Positions 18,192 to 27,896 of a stretch of 45,154 bases of DNA are shown here, piece after piece. Below the pieces are notes generated by a model that searched no databases, was not told where the DNA came from, and saw only the letters and a list, made by a program, of their open reading frames with translations. The position numbers were made by a program, and so were the translations under genes. Position 1 is the stretch's first letter. Every line of letters begins with the position of its first letter. The DNA is taken from the NCBI GenBank assembly GCA_031260485.1, contig JAIRJU010000035.1, positions 1 to 45,154 on the forward strand. The letters are read 5' to 3'. The stretch comes from Pseudomonadales bacterium. Its GTDB lineage: Bacteria > Pseudomonadota > Gammaproteobacteria > Pseudomonadales > Pseudohongiellaceae.

Positions 18192-18802
18192 AGGAAATAC
18201 CGCTCTTCCATCTGCGTTCCCGGCGCGTACTGCATCAACTCCAGCACCACGCCATCAGGATCACGCACATACACCGGGCTAGGAGCGCCATCGCGCAACG
18301 TGGTACCCATCACCTCAAACCCGGCGGCAAGCACCTGTTGGGTGACACGGCCAAGATCATCGACTTTAAGGCAGAGATGCGTAAAACCCGGATCGTTGGG
18401 CCGCAGTGTGGACACCTTGCCCAGCGGCTCGCGGTAGCACAATAGCTCAATGATGTGGCCCGGCAGGCGCGCAAACGCGATGTCGATCTTGCAGCCTGGC
18501 ACGCCGGTGATGGCCTCGAAGTTCGGCCCCTCGGCGCGTATCGTGCGGCTGATCTGGCAGCCGAGCACGTCACGATAAAAACGGATCGAACGGTCCAGAT
18601 CAGAAACCGTAATGCCGGTATGCCCAACCAGCCGCACCGGGCCAGCCGGCTGGTCACCAACACCAGCCTGCTGCGCCGCGGCGGGCGCGCTCGCCAGGCT
18701 CAGTGCAGCAGCGGCGCCAGCGCTGGTGGCCATGGCCTCCAGAAACCGGCGCCGCTCACTGTGCGCGGAGTCATTTTTTTTTGATGAAGAGTTCCGCGCC
18801 AT
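18188..18802 (-). CDS. VOC/glyoxalase-family protein with N-terminal export signal
   Basis: RRRFLEAMATSAGAAAALSLASAPAAA leader; LVGHTGITVSDLDRSIRFYRDVLG...VYVRDPDGVVLELMQ. Confidence 0.88.
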   Translation of the reverse strand: MARNSSSKKNDSAHSERRRFLEAMATSAGAAAALSLASAPAAAQQAGVGDQPAGPVRLVGHTGITVSDLDRSIRFYRDVLGCQISRTIRAEGPNFEAITGVPGCKIDIAFARLPGHIIELLCYREPLGKVSTLRPNDPGFTHLCLKVDDLGRVTQQVLAAGFEVMGTTLRDGAPSPVYVRDPDGVVLELMQYAPGTQMEERYFL

Positions 18803-18827
18803 AAGCCCTCCTGGGCATTTGCCAGTG

Positions 18828-19850
18828 TTATTTCTGGCGGGTTTTGTGGGTATCGAAGAAATCGAAGGTCTGCTTCAAAATTTCCGTTTGTGCCCAGGCA
18901 TCGGTATGCGCACCGCCGGTGACGGGCAGCCAGATGGCCTCCACGCCCTTGGCCTTGGCATGATCCACCATCACCTTGCTGGCATCGAACAGCATGGTGG
19001 TATCCATGTCGCCATGCACGACGAGCACCGGCAGATTCTTCAGATTTTCATAGGGAAAATTCGCATCTTCCAGCGGCGCGGCGCTCGGCGAAATAGCGTT
19101 CCATAATTGCGGGTATTTCACGCCGACATTCCACACCGCGCTGCCGCCGGAGGAATTGCCCATCAGGTACACGCGATCGGGATCGGCGTTGTACTCCTCC
19201 AGCATCAGGTTGCGCACGATCAAAATATCCTGCTCGGAGCGCACGAAATCGTCAGTGGTCGGCTGCGGCGGCGGCGCCGCGCGAGCGGCACCGGCGGGAG
19301 CACCGCCACCAGGCGCCGCCGCGGGAGCGCCGCCAGGAGCCCCTGCACCAGCAGGAATGCCCGCGATGCCAGGGCCACCACCGGGAGCAGCACCACCAGG
19401 CGCCCCTGCGGCAGGCGCAGGACGCGGCTCACGCGGCACCTGCACCATCGGATAGGGTACGTTCCAGCCACCAACGCCGGTGGCATTGGCATGGTAGCCA
19501 GTGACTGCGGCGACGATGTAGCTGCGTTCTTCCGCCATTTTCGCCAGCGTCGGATCCTGCATGGGCCGCTGGAACGGCGCGTTGGAGGGCTGGCTGGCGC
19601 CGTGCGTCAAAATCACCAGCGGCATCTTGGTGTTCTGGTCCCACTTCTTGGGAACGTAGATGTGATACGAAATGCTCTCGGTGCTGCCGGGGAAAAGGTA
19701 GGACTTTTCCTGTTCACCCGTCGCCTGATAGTTCGCGGTTTTCGGGTCGGGTTGGAGGCGGGCTTGTGCCTGCGCCTGCAAACTGCCGAGGCTCGACAGG
19801 CCAAGCAGGGTGGCAACTACCAGGGTACGGACCTTCAGTGACTTCTGCAT
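18828..19850 (-). CDS. Secreted esterase/PHB-depolymerase-like hydrolase
   Basis: Signal peptide; GNSSGG nucleophile region; Gly/Ala/Pro-rich insert; HGDMDTTMLFDAS; GGAHTD. Confidence 0.8.
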   Translation of the reverse strand: MQKSLKVRTLVVATLLGLSSLGSLQAQAQARLQPDPKTANYQATGEQEKSYLFPGSTESISYHIYVPKKWDQNTKMPLVILTHGASQPSNAPFQRPMQDPTLAKMAEERSYIVAAVTGYHANATGVGGWNVPYPMVQVPREPRPAPAAGAPGGAAPGGGPGIAGIPAGAGAPGGAPAAAPGGGAPAGAARAAPPPQPTTDDFVRSEQDILIVRNLMLEEYNADPDRVYLMGNSSGGSAVWNVGVKYPQLWNAISPSAAPLEDANFPYENLKNLPVLVVHGDMDTTMLFDASKVMVDHAKAKGVEAIWLPVTGGAHTDAWAQTEILKQTFDFFDTHKTRQK

Positions 19851-20008
19851 TGCAATGCTCCTATCAATTCTTTTAAGGGGTTCAAGACGACGCCGAGGTT
19901 ACTGCCAGCGAGCGCTGCCCGGCAACTACTATCATGAAAAACACGTCACCTATCATGTAAAACGCTGCATCACGTCAGCGTCATGAACGCGTGAGAGCGC
20001 CACAAGGC

Positions 20009-21286
20009 TCAACCAAGATCCCAGGTCCCCGGCATGGCGGCGGCTTCGCGCCGCTGAAGCATGAGCAGCGCCACCAGCGTCAAACCTCCGGCCGCGCTGA
20101 GGTAATAACCCACCGCCGCGATGCCATAAGCATCGGCGAGCCAAGTGGCGATATAAGGCGCGAAGGAACCGCCGAAAATTCCAGCGAAATTGAAGGCCAG
20201 CGATGCGCCGGTGTAGCGCAGCGCGGTGGGAAAGCATTCCGCCAGCGCAGTACCCAGCGGGCCGTAGGTAAGGCCCATGCAGGCCAGGCCGAGCGAGAGC
20301 AATAGCACGACACGCAGGCTATCCGCCGTACTGAACAAGGGGCCAAAAAACCAGCCAAACACCATGATCGCCAGCGTGGCGGCAATCAGCATCGGAAAGC
20401 GGCCAATGCGATCGGCCACGTGCGCAGACAGCGGCACCATGGCGCCAAAGAACAACACGCCCACGACTTGCAGCAACATGAACTGTTGCCGCGCAAAACC
20501 CAGTTGCGCGGTACCCCAACTCAAGGTGAACACCGTCATCAAGTAAAACACCACAAAGGTGGTGATGCCCGCTACCGTGGCCAAGGCCAGAGTGCCGCCG
20601 TGCTCGCGGAACACATGCAAGAGCGGCACCCGCACCCGCTCGTTGTGTGCAATGGCCTGCTGGAATGCCGGGGTTTCGCTAAGCTGCAAGCGCACATAAA
20701 GCCCCACGAACACCAGCAAGGCGCTGGCCAGAAACGGCACACGCCAGCCCCAGGCGAAGAATTGCGCATCGCTGAGCGTGCCACTTAGCACAATGAACAC
20801 CCCGGTAGACAAAATGAAACCGATCGGCGCACCCAGCTGCGGGAACATGCCGTACCACGCGCGTTTTTGCGGCGGCGCATTCTCCATGGCCAAGAGCACC
20901 GCCCCACCCCACTCACCGCCAAGCCCGATGCCCTGGCCAAAGCGGCACAAGGCCAAGAGCGCTGGCGCCAGCACGCCGATGGACGCATACGTGGGCAAAA
21001 GACCAATGGCGACAGTGGACACGCCCATCGTCAACAGCGCCGCCACCAGCGTGGCCTTGCGGCCAATGCGATCACCAAAATGCCCAAACAACGCCGACCC
21101 CGCTGGCCGCGCCAGAAACGCCAGCGCAAAGGTGGCGAGCGACTGCAAGGTGGCCGTGGTCGGATCGCTGCCAGGGAAGAACAAGCGCGGAAACACCAGT
21201 ACCGCGGCAGTGCCATAGATGTAAAAATCGAAAAACTCGATGGTGGTGCCGATAAGGCTGGCAAAGAGGACACGCGCGGGATTCAT
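20009..21286 (-). CDS. MFS transporter, metabolite:H+ symporter (MHS) family
   Basis: MNPARVLFASLIGTTIEFFDFYIYGTAAVLVFPRLFFP..., GHFGDRIGRK, GLGGEWGGAVLLAMENAP. Confidence 0.92.
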   Translation of the reverse strand: MNPARVLFASLIGTTIEFFDFYIYGTAAVLVFPRLFFPGSDPTTATLQSLATFALAFLARPAGSALFGHFGDRIGRKATLVAALLTMGVSTVAIGLLPTYASIGVLAPALLALCRFGQGIGLGGEWGGAVLLAMENAPPQKRAWYGMFPQLGAPIGFILSTGVFIVLSGTLSDAQFFAWGWRVPFLASALLVFVGLYVRLQLSETPAFQQAIAHNERVRVPLLHVFREHGGTLALATVAGITTFVVFYLMTVFTLSWGTAQLGFARQQFMLLQVVGVLFFGAMVPLSAHVADRIGRFPMLIAATLAIMVFGWFFGPLFSTADSLRVVLLLSLGLACMGLTYGPLGTALAECFPTALRYTGASLAFNFAGIFGGSFAPYIATWLADAYGIAAVGYYLSAAGGLTLVALLMLQRREAAAMPGTWDLG

Positions 21287-21455
21287 AGGGCTAGCCTTGG
21301 CGACACAAAGGCTGGCATCCTGCCACAGAAATCGGCGTCATAAAAATCAGCGCCATGAACCAGCGCCACACAAAGCGCCCAGGCGAACCACGCTGGGCTC
21401 AACAAGACGGCCACACCCTGTTAGCATCGCCACCATCTCGCTTGGAGGGGTATAT

Positions 21456-22451
21456 ATGAAACTTCGTATTCTGGCACTTGCCTGTGCCAGCTTGGCGCTG
21501 GCCAGCACTTACGCGCAGGAACAATCTCAAGAGCAATCTCAGGGACAAGCGCAGGCAAACCCGGCGCCTGCGACAGTACAAATGCCAGGCAGCGGACAAC
21601 AAGGCGGGCAAATCGACCCTGAGCGCGGCTTGCAACCCTTCGTAGGCGGTGGGCGACGCGCCAGGCGGATTGATACGCCGCCGCCGCGCGATGCCAATGG
21701 CCGCGCCATTCTCGGCTCGATACCGGGCGATGTCGGCTCTTGGGAAAATTTCGGCTCCCGCCCGATGCTGCGCATCTGGGACGACATTCCCGAAGGCTCG
21801 ATCATCGCCTTCACCCCCGCCGCGCAGGCGCTCGCCGATCCCAATAACTTTCCGAAAATCAAAGAAAGCGAAATTCCCTATCAACCCTGGGCCAAGGAAC
21901 TGTTCGCGGCGCGCTCGCGCACGCGCTTCGAGCCTTACGTGCGCTGCAAGCCCTCCGCTGGCCCGCGCGAAGTCGCCACCGCCTACGGCACGCAATTCGT
22001 GGACTTTCCCGACATGCAGAAAATGTATGTTTTCCCCACCGGCGGCCCGCGCCACTTCCGCGAAATCTGGCTGGATGGCCGTGGCCATCCCGCGAACCTG
22101 AAACCAACCTACCATGGCCACTCCATCGGCCATTGGGAAGGCGACACGCTGGTGGTCGACACCGTGGGTTTCAACGAAAAAATGTGGATCGACGCCGACG
22201 GCTCGCCTTCCACCGAACAACTGCACCTGATCGAAAAGTTCACGCGCGTCTCGCGGGAGCGGCTCAAATATGAAGTGACCATCGACGACCCCGGCGCCTA
22301 CACCGCCCCTTGGTCTTCAGGTTTCTACATGGACTGGACAGCCAGCGAATCGTTCCAGTTCGTGTGCCAGGACGAAAACCTGGCCTACGGCCTGATGGTT
22401 GGCAACACCGGCTACGACTCGGTGGACCGCAGCCAGCCGATTTTTCCCTGA
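21456..22451 (+). CDS. Secreted protein of unknown function
   Basis: Signal peptide MKLRILALACASLALASTYAQ; motifs YVRCKPSAGPRE, YHGHSIGHWEGDTLVVDTVGFNEKMWID. Confidence 0.75.
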   Translation: MKLRILALACASLALASTYAQEQSQEQSQGQAQANPAPATVQMPGSGQQGGQIDPERGLQPFVGGGRRARRIDTPPPRDANGRAILGSIPGDVGSWENFGSRPMLRIWDDIPEGSIIAFTPAAQALADPNNFPKIKESEIPYQPWAKELFAARSRTRFEPYVRCKPSAGPREVATAYGTQFVDFPDMQKMYVFPTGGPRHFREIWLDGRGHPANLKPTYHGHSIGHWEGDTLVVDTVGFNEKMWIDADGSPSTEQLHLIEKFTRVSRERLKYEVTIDDPGAYTAPWSSGFYMDWTASESFQFVCQDENLAYGLMVGNTGYDSVDRSQPIFP

Positions 22452-22537
22452 GTTTTTGACCAAAAATTTACCCAACAATTACCCAATAACTTGCGCCCAA
22501 CAACAACACCTTCACTACCGCTTGCGAGGAACCCATC

Positions 22538-23728
22538 GTGTCCATGCACTTCAACCGTCTCGTCCTGCCCGCTTTGCTGGGGGCCTCCCTGTTGCTGTCT
22601 CACGGCGCTGCGGCGCAATTTGGCTCGGCGCCACTTGGCGCGGGCCCCTGGGACATGCAGACCTATCAGGCAAAAATCAATGTTTCGGTGGTGGCGCGCG
22701 GTCTGGCGCACCCCTGGAGCTTTGCGTTTCTACCCAACGGTGATCTCTTGCTCACTGAACGCGAAGGCCGCCTGCGCCTGATGCACGATGGCAAACTGAC
22801 GCCGGAAGCCATCGCTGGCGTGCCCAGCGTGCACGCGGAAGGGATGCTCGGCCTGATGGAAGTGCTGCCCCATCCCGAGTTTGTGCGGAACCAGTATCTC
22901 TATCTCACCTACCACAAAAAACTCTCGGACGATCCTAAAGCCATCGCCTTCGTGCTGGCGCGCGCCCACTTCACCGGCAATGCGCTCACCGATCTGCAAG
23001 AGTTGCTGGTCAGCGATACCTGGGACGGCGCTGGCGGCGGCGCTGCCCGGCTTGCTTTCGGCACCGACGGCAAGCTGTACATGAGCCTCGGCGCCACGCG
23101 CGATGGCGCAGCGCAAGAAACCAACAGCCTGCGCGGCAAAATTTTGCGCCTCAATGAAGACGGCAGCGTACCCGCCGACAACCCCTTTGTCGGCAAACAA
23201 GGCTACCGCCCAGAAATCTACAGCATGGGCCACCGCAATCCCGCAGGGCTCGCCGTGCATCCCACCACCGGCGAACTCTGGGAATCGGAATACGGCCCCA
23301 ACGGCGGCGACGAAATCAACATCATCCGCGCAGGCAAAAATTATGGCTGGCCGCTGGTGAGCTTTGGCCGCGACTACCCCGGCCCCTTCATTTCGTCCGT
23401 GCCCTGGAAAGAAGGCATGGAAATGCCCGTGGCCACCTTCAGTCCCGGCATCTCGCCTTCCGGGTTGGCCTTCTACACCGGCAAAGACTTCCCCACCTGG
23501 ACCACCAGCGCCTTCGTCGGCGCCTCGCGCGTCGGTCAGATTCCCGGCACCGGCCGCATGGTAAGAGTTTTCTTCGATGCCAACGGCGACGAGCGCTCCC
23601 GCGAAGACCTGTTCACCGAACTCAAGCAACGCATCCGCGACATCCGCATGGGCCCCGATGGCCTCATGTACTTCCTGACAGAAGAGCAAGACGGCGCCTT
23701 GTTGGTGATTAAACTGGCTGCTAAATAA
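22538..23728 (+). CDS. PQQ-dependent sugar (aldose/sorbosone-type) dehydrogenase
   Basis: VARGLAHPWSFAFLPNGDLLLTEREGRLRL, YSMGHRNPAGLAVHPTTGELWESEYGPNGGDEIN. Confidence 0.9.
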   Translation: MSMHFNRLVLPALLGASLLLSHGAAAQFGSAPLGAGPWDMQTYQAKINVSVVARGLAHPWSFAFLPNGDLLLTEREGRLRLMHDGKLTPEAIAGVPSVHAEGMLGLMEVLPHPEFVRNQYLYLTYHKKLSDDPKAIAFVLARAHFTGNALTDLQELLVSDTWDGAGGGAARLAFGTDGKLYMSLGATRDGAAQETNSLRGKILRLNEDGSVPADNPFVGKQGYRPEIYSMGHRNPAGLAVHPTTGELWESEYGPNGGDEINIIRAGKNYGWPLVSFGRDYPGPFISSVPWKEGMEMPVATFSPGISPSGLAFYTGKDFPTWTTSAFVGASRVGQIPGTGRMVRVFFDANGDERSREDLFTELKQRIRDIRMGPDGLMYFLTEEQDGALLVIKLAAK

Positions 23729-23745
23729 ACACTCGCAGTAAATGC

Positions 23746-23777
23746 AAAAAGCGCGGTCAATAATGGCTGCGCTTTTT
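23746..23777 (+). terminator. Rho-independent terminator
   Basis: AAAAAGCGC...GCGCTTTTT(T) hairpin with T-run just after the 23728 stop. Confidence 0.75.
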
Positions 23778-23824
23778 TGTTTTCCGAAGAAAACCTTCCA
23801 ACTAAATCAATGTAGAGAATTCCC

Positions 23825-24391
23825 ATGCCTTTTAGTCAAACCAGTCAAATCTCCGCCATCGGTGGTTGGATAGAAGCCCTCGCGCCTCAATCGGTGCTTG
23901 ATATTGGCGTAGGCATGGGGCAATACGGCTTTTTGCTGCGCCAGAGGCTCGAAGCCTTGAATCTGTTCAAGGTCGAAGGCGATCGTGGCTGGCAACAACC
24001 CAAAGATCAATGGCGTATCGTCATTGATGGCATCGAAGGCTGCGCTGGCTACATGACACCCGTACACGACTGGGCCTATACCCACATGATGCTCGGCGAA
24101 GCCCTGCAATTGCTGAAAACCATCGAAACCGGCCGCTATGAATTGGCGATCGCCATAGACATACTCGAGCACTTTGATAAAGATCTCGGCGCACAATTAT
24201 TAAAAGAAATGCAGCGCGTTTCCTCGCGCGCCGCCTTGATCAGCACGCCCAAGGAATTCATCCCCCAGGAAGTGCCCGCCAACCCCTATGAAAACCACCG
24301 GTCTTTGTGGAGCTATGAAGATCTGCACGCTTCGGGTTTTGGCGAAGTCATACCGAACCAAGAAAGCTGGGTTACTGCGTGGCGCGCGTGA
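23825..24391 (+). CDS. Class I SAM-dependent methyltransferase-like protein
   Basis: SVLDIGVGMGQYGFLLRQRL, ELAIAIDILEHFDKDLGAQLLKEM. Confidence 0.8.
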   Translation: MPFSQTSQISAIGGWIEALAPQSVLDIGVGMGQYGFLLRQRLEALNLFKVEGDRGWQQPKDQWRIVIDGIEGCAGYMTPVHDWAYTHMMLGEALQLLKTIETGRYELAIAIDILEHFDKDLGAQLLKEMQRVSSRAALISTPKEFIPQEVPANPYENHRSLWSYEDLHASGFGEVIPNQESWVTAWRA

Positions 24392-24407
24392 CTGAACGCA
24401 ACCCACG

Positions 24408-25481
24408 CTACGGCGGCCCTACTTCTCCACGCTCCGCCCACCGCGCCAGCTTGCGCCCCAGACGCCGCAGCGGCCCCTCGTAAAAGTGATAAAGCAATAG
24501 CGATAACGCCACCGTCAGAATCATCGCCAGCGGGATCAACAGCGCAGGCGAATCGCTGAATTCGGCTTGCGTCAACACCAGCCGCACCACGTTGTGGAAC
24601 AGATAAACGCCATAACTGCTGGCGCCGGCCAAAAGCGCGACTTGGCGCAGCCACAGCGGCCAGCGGATTTCATCGCAGAGCAGCACCGGGAACATGAGCA
24701 AGACATAACCGCTGGCGCAAAGGAAATTCCAGGGGCTGTGCACCATCAAGCCATAACCGCTGCCGCCGGGGCCGAAGCGGAGATAGTAGGCGCCCAGCAG
24801 CAGAACAACGCCACTTCCCAAGGCCCAGAGCGCCGGCGGCGCATACCAACGCCAGCCTTGCGCTCTACCGTGCGCCACCATCGCCGCGAGCAACGCGCCC
24901 AGCATGAATTCCGGCAGAATGCTCGGCAGATGCACGCTCAGGATGAACCAAAAGTTTATCGTGCCGCTCAAGTGGCTAGTGGCGTAAAACGCCAGCATCA
25001 GACTCGCCGCACTCAGCGCCACCAGCAGCAACGGACGTTTGCGCAGGAGCGCCAGAAGCGGCAGCGCCAGGTAGAACTCCATCTCCACGGGTAGCGTCCA
25101 GAAGGCGTCGTTGAAGTAGCTGGCTTCCTGGAGCGATTCTGTGGTCTGCAAGAAGGCCAGATGACGCAGGAAGTAGTGCGTCCGCAACTCGCCGGGCGCA
25201 GCGAACAGAAAGTAAGCCACCAGCGCCAGCAGGTACAGCGGGTAGATGCGAAAAAAGCGGCGCAACCAGAACGGCAGGAGGGCATAGTGCGAGCCATTCT
25301 GTTGAGCCCCAAAATCCCGCAGCAGCATCGGGCCGAACACGTAACCACTGATGACGAAGAACAAATCCACCCCGGTGCGCAGGTAGGCAATGCCAAGGGG
25401 CGTGCCGGGGAAGAAGCTAATGGCGTAGTGGTAGACCATGACCATCAACGCGGCGATGCCGCGGAACAACTCTATCGCCAC
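24408..25481 (-). CDS. Acyltransferase 3 family (OafA-like) membrane protein
   Basis: AIELFRGIAALMVMVYHYAISFFPGTPLGIAYLRTGVDLFFVISGYVFG. Confidence 0.92.
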   Translation of the reverse strand: MAIELFRGIAALMVMVYHYAISFFPGTPLGIAYLRTGVDLFFVISGYVFGPMLLRDFGAQQNGSHYALLPFWLRRFFRIYPLYLLALVAYFLFAAPGELRTHYFLRHLAFLQTTESLQEASYFNDAFWTLPVEMEFYLALPLLALLRKRPLLLVALSAASLMLAFYATSHLSGTINFWFILSVHLPSILPEFMLGALLAAMVAHGRAQGWRWYAPPALWALGSGVVLLLGAYYLRFGPGGSGYGLMVHSPWNFLCASGYVLLMFPVLLCDEIRWPLWLRQVALLAGASSYGVYLFHNVVRLVLTQAEFSDSPALLIPLAMILTVALSLLLYHFYEGPLRRLGRKLARWAERGEVGPP

Positions 25482-25639
25482 GGCTTAAGTCCAATATTGA
25501 TCAATTTGTTATATCGCAACGTTAACGTATTCATGAACAATCGGTCAACCGATCATTGCATACGCACCAGCGCAGACCCTATCGGTTTTCGCTGCCGAAA
25601 TGCCCTCATGCGATATTCAGTATTGGCCGGGCAGGCTCA

Positions 25640-25895
25640 TCAACGGTGCTTTGGCGCGGAGCTAATGTGCCTTACCAACAAAGAACCGTCCACCTGTTGC
25701 TGTACCATCGCGCGCGCACGGTCACTGAACAGCTTTAATTCGGAAAACTGCGCAAAATCAACGTATGGTTGCAAAAGCGCCTTCAGCTACCGGGATAGCG
25801 CTTCCAGATTAACATGCGTATGCCGCGAAACACTGATCTCTTCGGGTAACTCCAGCGCCACATAGCGCCGGTATCGGTGATCAAATTGAATAGTG
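25640..25895 (-). pseudogene. Decayed coding remnant of unknown family
   Basis: Minus-strand reading FDHRYRRYVALELPEEISVSRHTHVNLEALSR*LKALLQPYVDFAQFSELKLFSDRARAMVQQQVDGSLLVRHISSAPKHR* with one internal stop. Confidence 0.45.
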
Positions 25896-25949
25896 CGCGA
25901 TTTTTTCGCGTACCTGATTTTCGTCGTAGGGAAAACCAGAAAATAGAAA

Positions 25950-25980
25950 CTTGAAAAATCTTTGGTGAAGATTTTTCAAG
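25950..25980. repeat. 13-bp perfect hairpin CTTGAAAAATCTT-TGGTG-AAGATTTTTCAAG
   Basis: Seen directly, 25 bp outside the distal 3'-end repeat of cassette 2; terminator-like on the minus strand. Confidence 0.7.
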
Positions 25981-26004
25981 CTACGCCACGCGCCAGCGGA
26001 TAGT

Positions 26005-26125
26005 TCACTCAAAAAGATTCGCGCTCTGCACCCGGCTCAGCCATTCAGCCATGCGTTCCATATCGCTGTCGTCGGGCAGTTCGGCGCCGCGGGCGCGCAT
26101 TTCCAACAGAAGCACATGCCAAGGT
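26005..26125 (-). repeat. Direct repeat: second copy of the cytochrome gene 3' end
   Basis: Encodes WHVLLLEMRARGAELPDDSDMERMAEWLSRVQSANLFE*, 37/38 residues identical to the end of the 28599-29168 gene. Confidence 0.97.
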
Positions 26126-26194
26126 GCCGCGTAGAAATAAAACATTCTACCTCGAGAGATGCCATCAAAAATTAGCAAAACACTCTCAAAAAAA

Positions 26195-26692
26195 CTATTT
26201 AGATTCTGGAGGCCCCATATGCCATCCAAGATATCCATTGATTAATTTATGAGTCTTTTTGTCCGCCAGGATCGTATAGTCTCCATTCCATTTGCCATCT
26301 TCATTAAGAGACTGAAAATACAAACGATCCAAATCGGCCTGTTCAAAAACCAAAAATTTTGCGCCCTCTTTAACCTCAAGACTATTCACTTCGATAATGG
26401 CTTGAGCGAGCGCAACTTGTTTAAATTCTTGCTCAGATCCCTCCAAACCATGAGCACGTCCTTGCTTGAAGACAAGCGTTGTTTTTTCGACAAGATCAAC
26501 GACTTCATACGCCGTGATTTCCGTATTACTAGAAGCCCCCTCTCCTTTAATGTTTTTATTTTTAGAAACGCCTTCTCCATCATCAACAATACTGTTCACA
26601 AATACCTGAGTATCTGTTTTAGGAGCCCCAGGGGAGCAACCCAAAAACCAAAATATAGAACATGAAGTTAATGCTACAAATTTATTTTTCAT
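26195..26692 (-). CDS. Small lipoprotein of unknown function
   Basis: Lipobox MKNKFVALTSCSIFWFLGCSPG; ATGA overlap with upstream gene stop. Confidence 0.75.
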   Translation of the reverse strand: MKNKFVALTSCSIFWFLGCSPGAPKTDTQVFVNSIVDDGEGVSKNKNIKGEGASSNTEITAYEVVDLVEKTTLVFKQGRAHGLEGSEQEFKQVALAQAIIEVNSLEVKEGAKFLVFEQADLDRLYFQSLNEDGKWNGDYTILADKKTHKLINGYLGWHMGPPESK

Positions 26693-27867
26693 GGGGGCGT
26701 TGCCCTTCTAAACGGACCTGCTTGCTTCAGGGAGTGAGGAGCAGACAAAGATCCCCCATTACAATGTGGAGCATCCCATACATAAACCACCCCTGTTACA
26801 TCAGCGATTGTATTTACACTAATGTCGGCAGGAGACGGGACAGGCGCTACACAATAACCTGGCGCAAAATAAGTACCCGCAGTATGAGTATGAAAAGATG
26901 CCACTACATACGTGGGAGATGACAGCACCAAAGGGAGGGCTGGTGTATCACTTGGCTTTGTACTAAGAAGATCGATTGAAGCGGTAGGGGGAGGGCTGCC
27001 GGAATTCGAAGTAGGAAGACCATATACCACCGACGAATACTCATATGATCGGGTCGCCGTATTAAATTTAACCCACGCCCCAACCTCTTGCCTTGTAGTT
27101 GGTGTTAGCAAGCTAATCATCAAATTCCACATATTGTTGGCTTCAATAATATTTTGTGGGTCTGCCACAATTTGTGAGAAACTTAAAAAATTAACTGCCA
27201 ATGTTTTTATGGCGGCTGTATATGTGCTTCCATTTACAGTGACAGAGCCTCTTAAATTGAAATTCCCTGCCACTTTTGCATAGCTAGAATACGAAGGTGA
27301 CGGCCCGCTGTATAATGTATCGTAAGAAGAAGATGAGGTCCTTTTAATTTCAATTTTATAATTTGTAGGCGTAGCAAATGGATGTCTGACCGACATAGGA
27401 AACGTATAATCATCGTTGAGCGTTAACGCTGTAGGAACTAAAAAACTCATAGTTGGCGGATTGCTAACCAACTTGGCAGTTCCTGAGCAAGTGCTAGAAT
27501 TATTGGACGTTACGTAAGTAGGAGAGGGTGCTGGATACCCGACACGAGCAATTCCAGAAATATCATAAGCACCATCCTTCGGGTTCACTACAAAAGAGCC
27601 AACTCTACCGCCATTAGAAGACATATATCCATACTCTAAATAATGAGTGGTATTACTACCACCTCCAGCTGGACCTTTGATCGTTGTCTCCCAAAAAATA
27701 GAATTACCATAGACAAGGTCAAAAGACGAATAGATTACAAGGTGATACGGGACATTATAGTTAACATACCCGGAAAGTTCGCCGGAGAGGCATGTGCTAC
27801 CAAGTGCTAACACGGCCTTGCAAGAAAATACTAAAGCTATGCATAAAAACCGAACAAAAAATTTCAT
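26689..27867 (-). CDS. Exported protein with JAB/JAMM-like (DUF4329-like) C-terminal domain
   Basis: Signal peptide MKFFVRFLCIALVFSCKAVLALG; QEVGAWVKFNTATRSYEYSSVVYG ... VVASFHTHTAGTYFAPGYCVAPVPSPADISVN, i.e. E...HxH...SxxD. Confidence 0.6.
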   Translation of the reverse strand: MKFFVRFLCIALVFSCKAVLALGSTCLSGELSGYVNYNVPYHLVIYSSFDLVYGNSIFWETTIKGPAGGGSNTTHYLEYGYMSSNGGRVGSFVVNPKDGAYDISGIARVGYPAPSPTYVTSNNSSTCSGTAKLVSNPPTMSFLVPTALTLNDDYTFPMSVRHPFATPTNYKIEIKRTSSSSYDTLYSGPSPSYSSYAKVAGNFNLRGSVTVNGSTYTAAIKTLAVNFLSFSQIVADPQNIIEANNMWNLMISLLTPTTRQEVGAWVKFNTATRSYEYSSVVYGLPTSNSGSPPPTASIDLLSTKPSDTPALPLVLSSPTYVVASFHTHTAGTYFAPGYCVAPVPSPADISVNTIADVTGVVYVWDAPHCNGGSLSAPHSLKQAGPFRRATPP

Positions 27868-27896
27868 CTTTTTTCCTCTTTTTATACTTGACCTTA

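Noticed and set aside
17136-18437. 433-aa plus-strand ORF
   Set aside because: Antisense to the PQQ dehydrogenase, which has strong family motifs.
22730-23689. 319-aa minus-strand ORF
   Set aside because: Antisense shadow of the sugar dehydrogenase.
26005-26238. 77-aa ORF as a real gene
   Set aside because: N-terminal half is cassette junction DNA, C-terminal half the duplicated cytochrome tail; better explained as a chimera across the insertion boundary.
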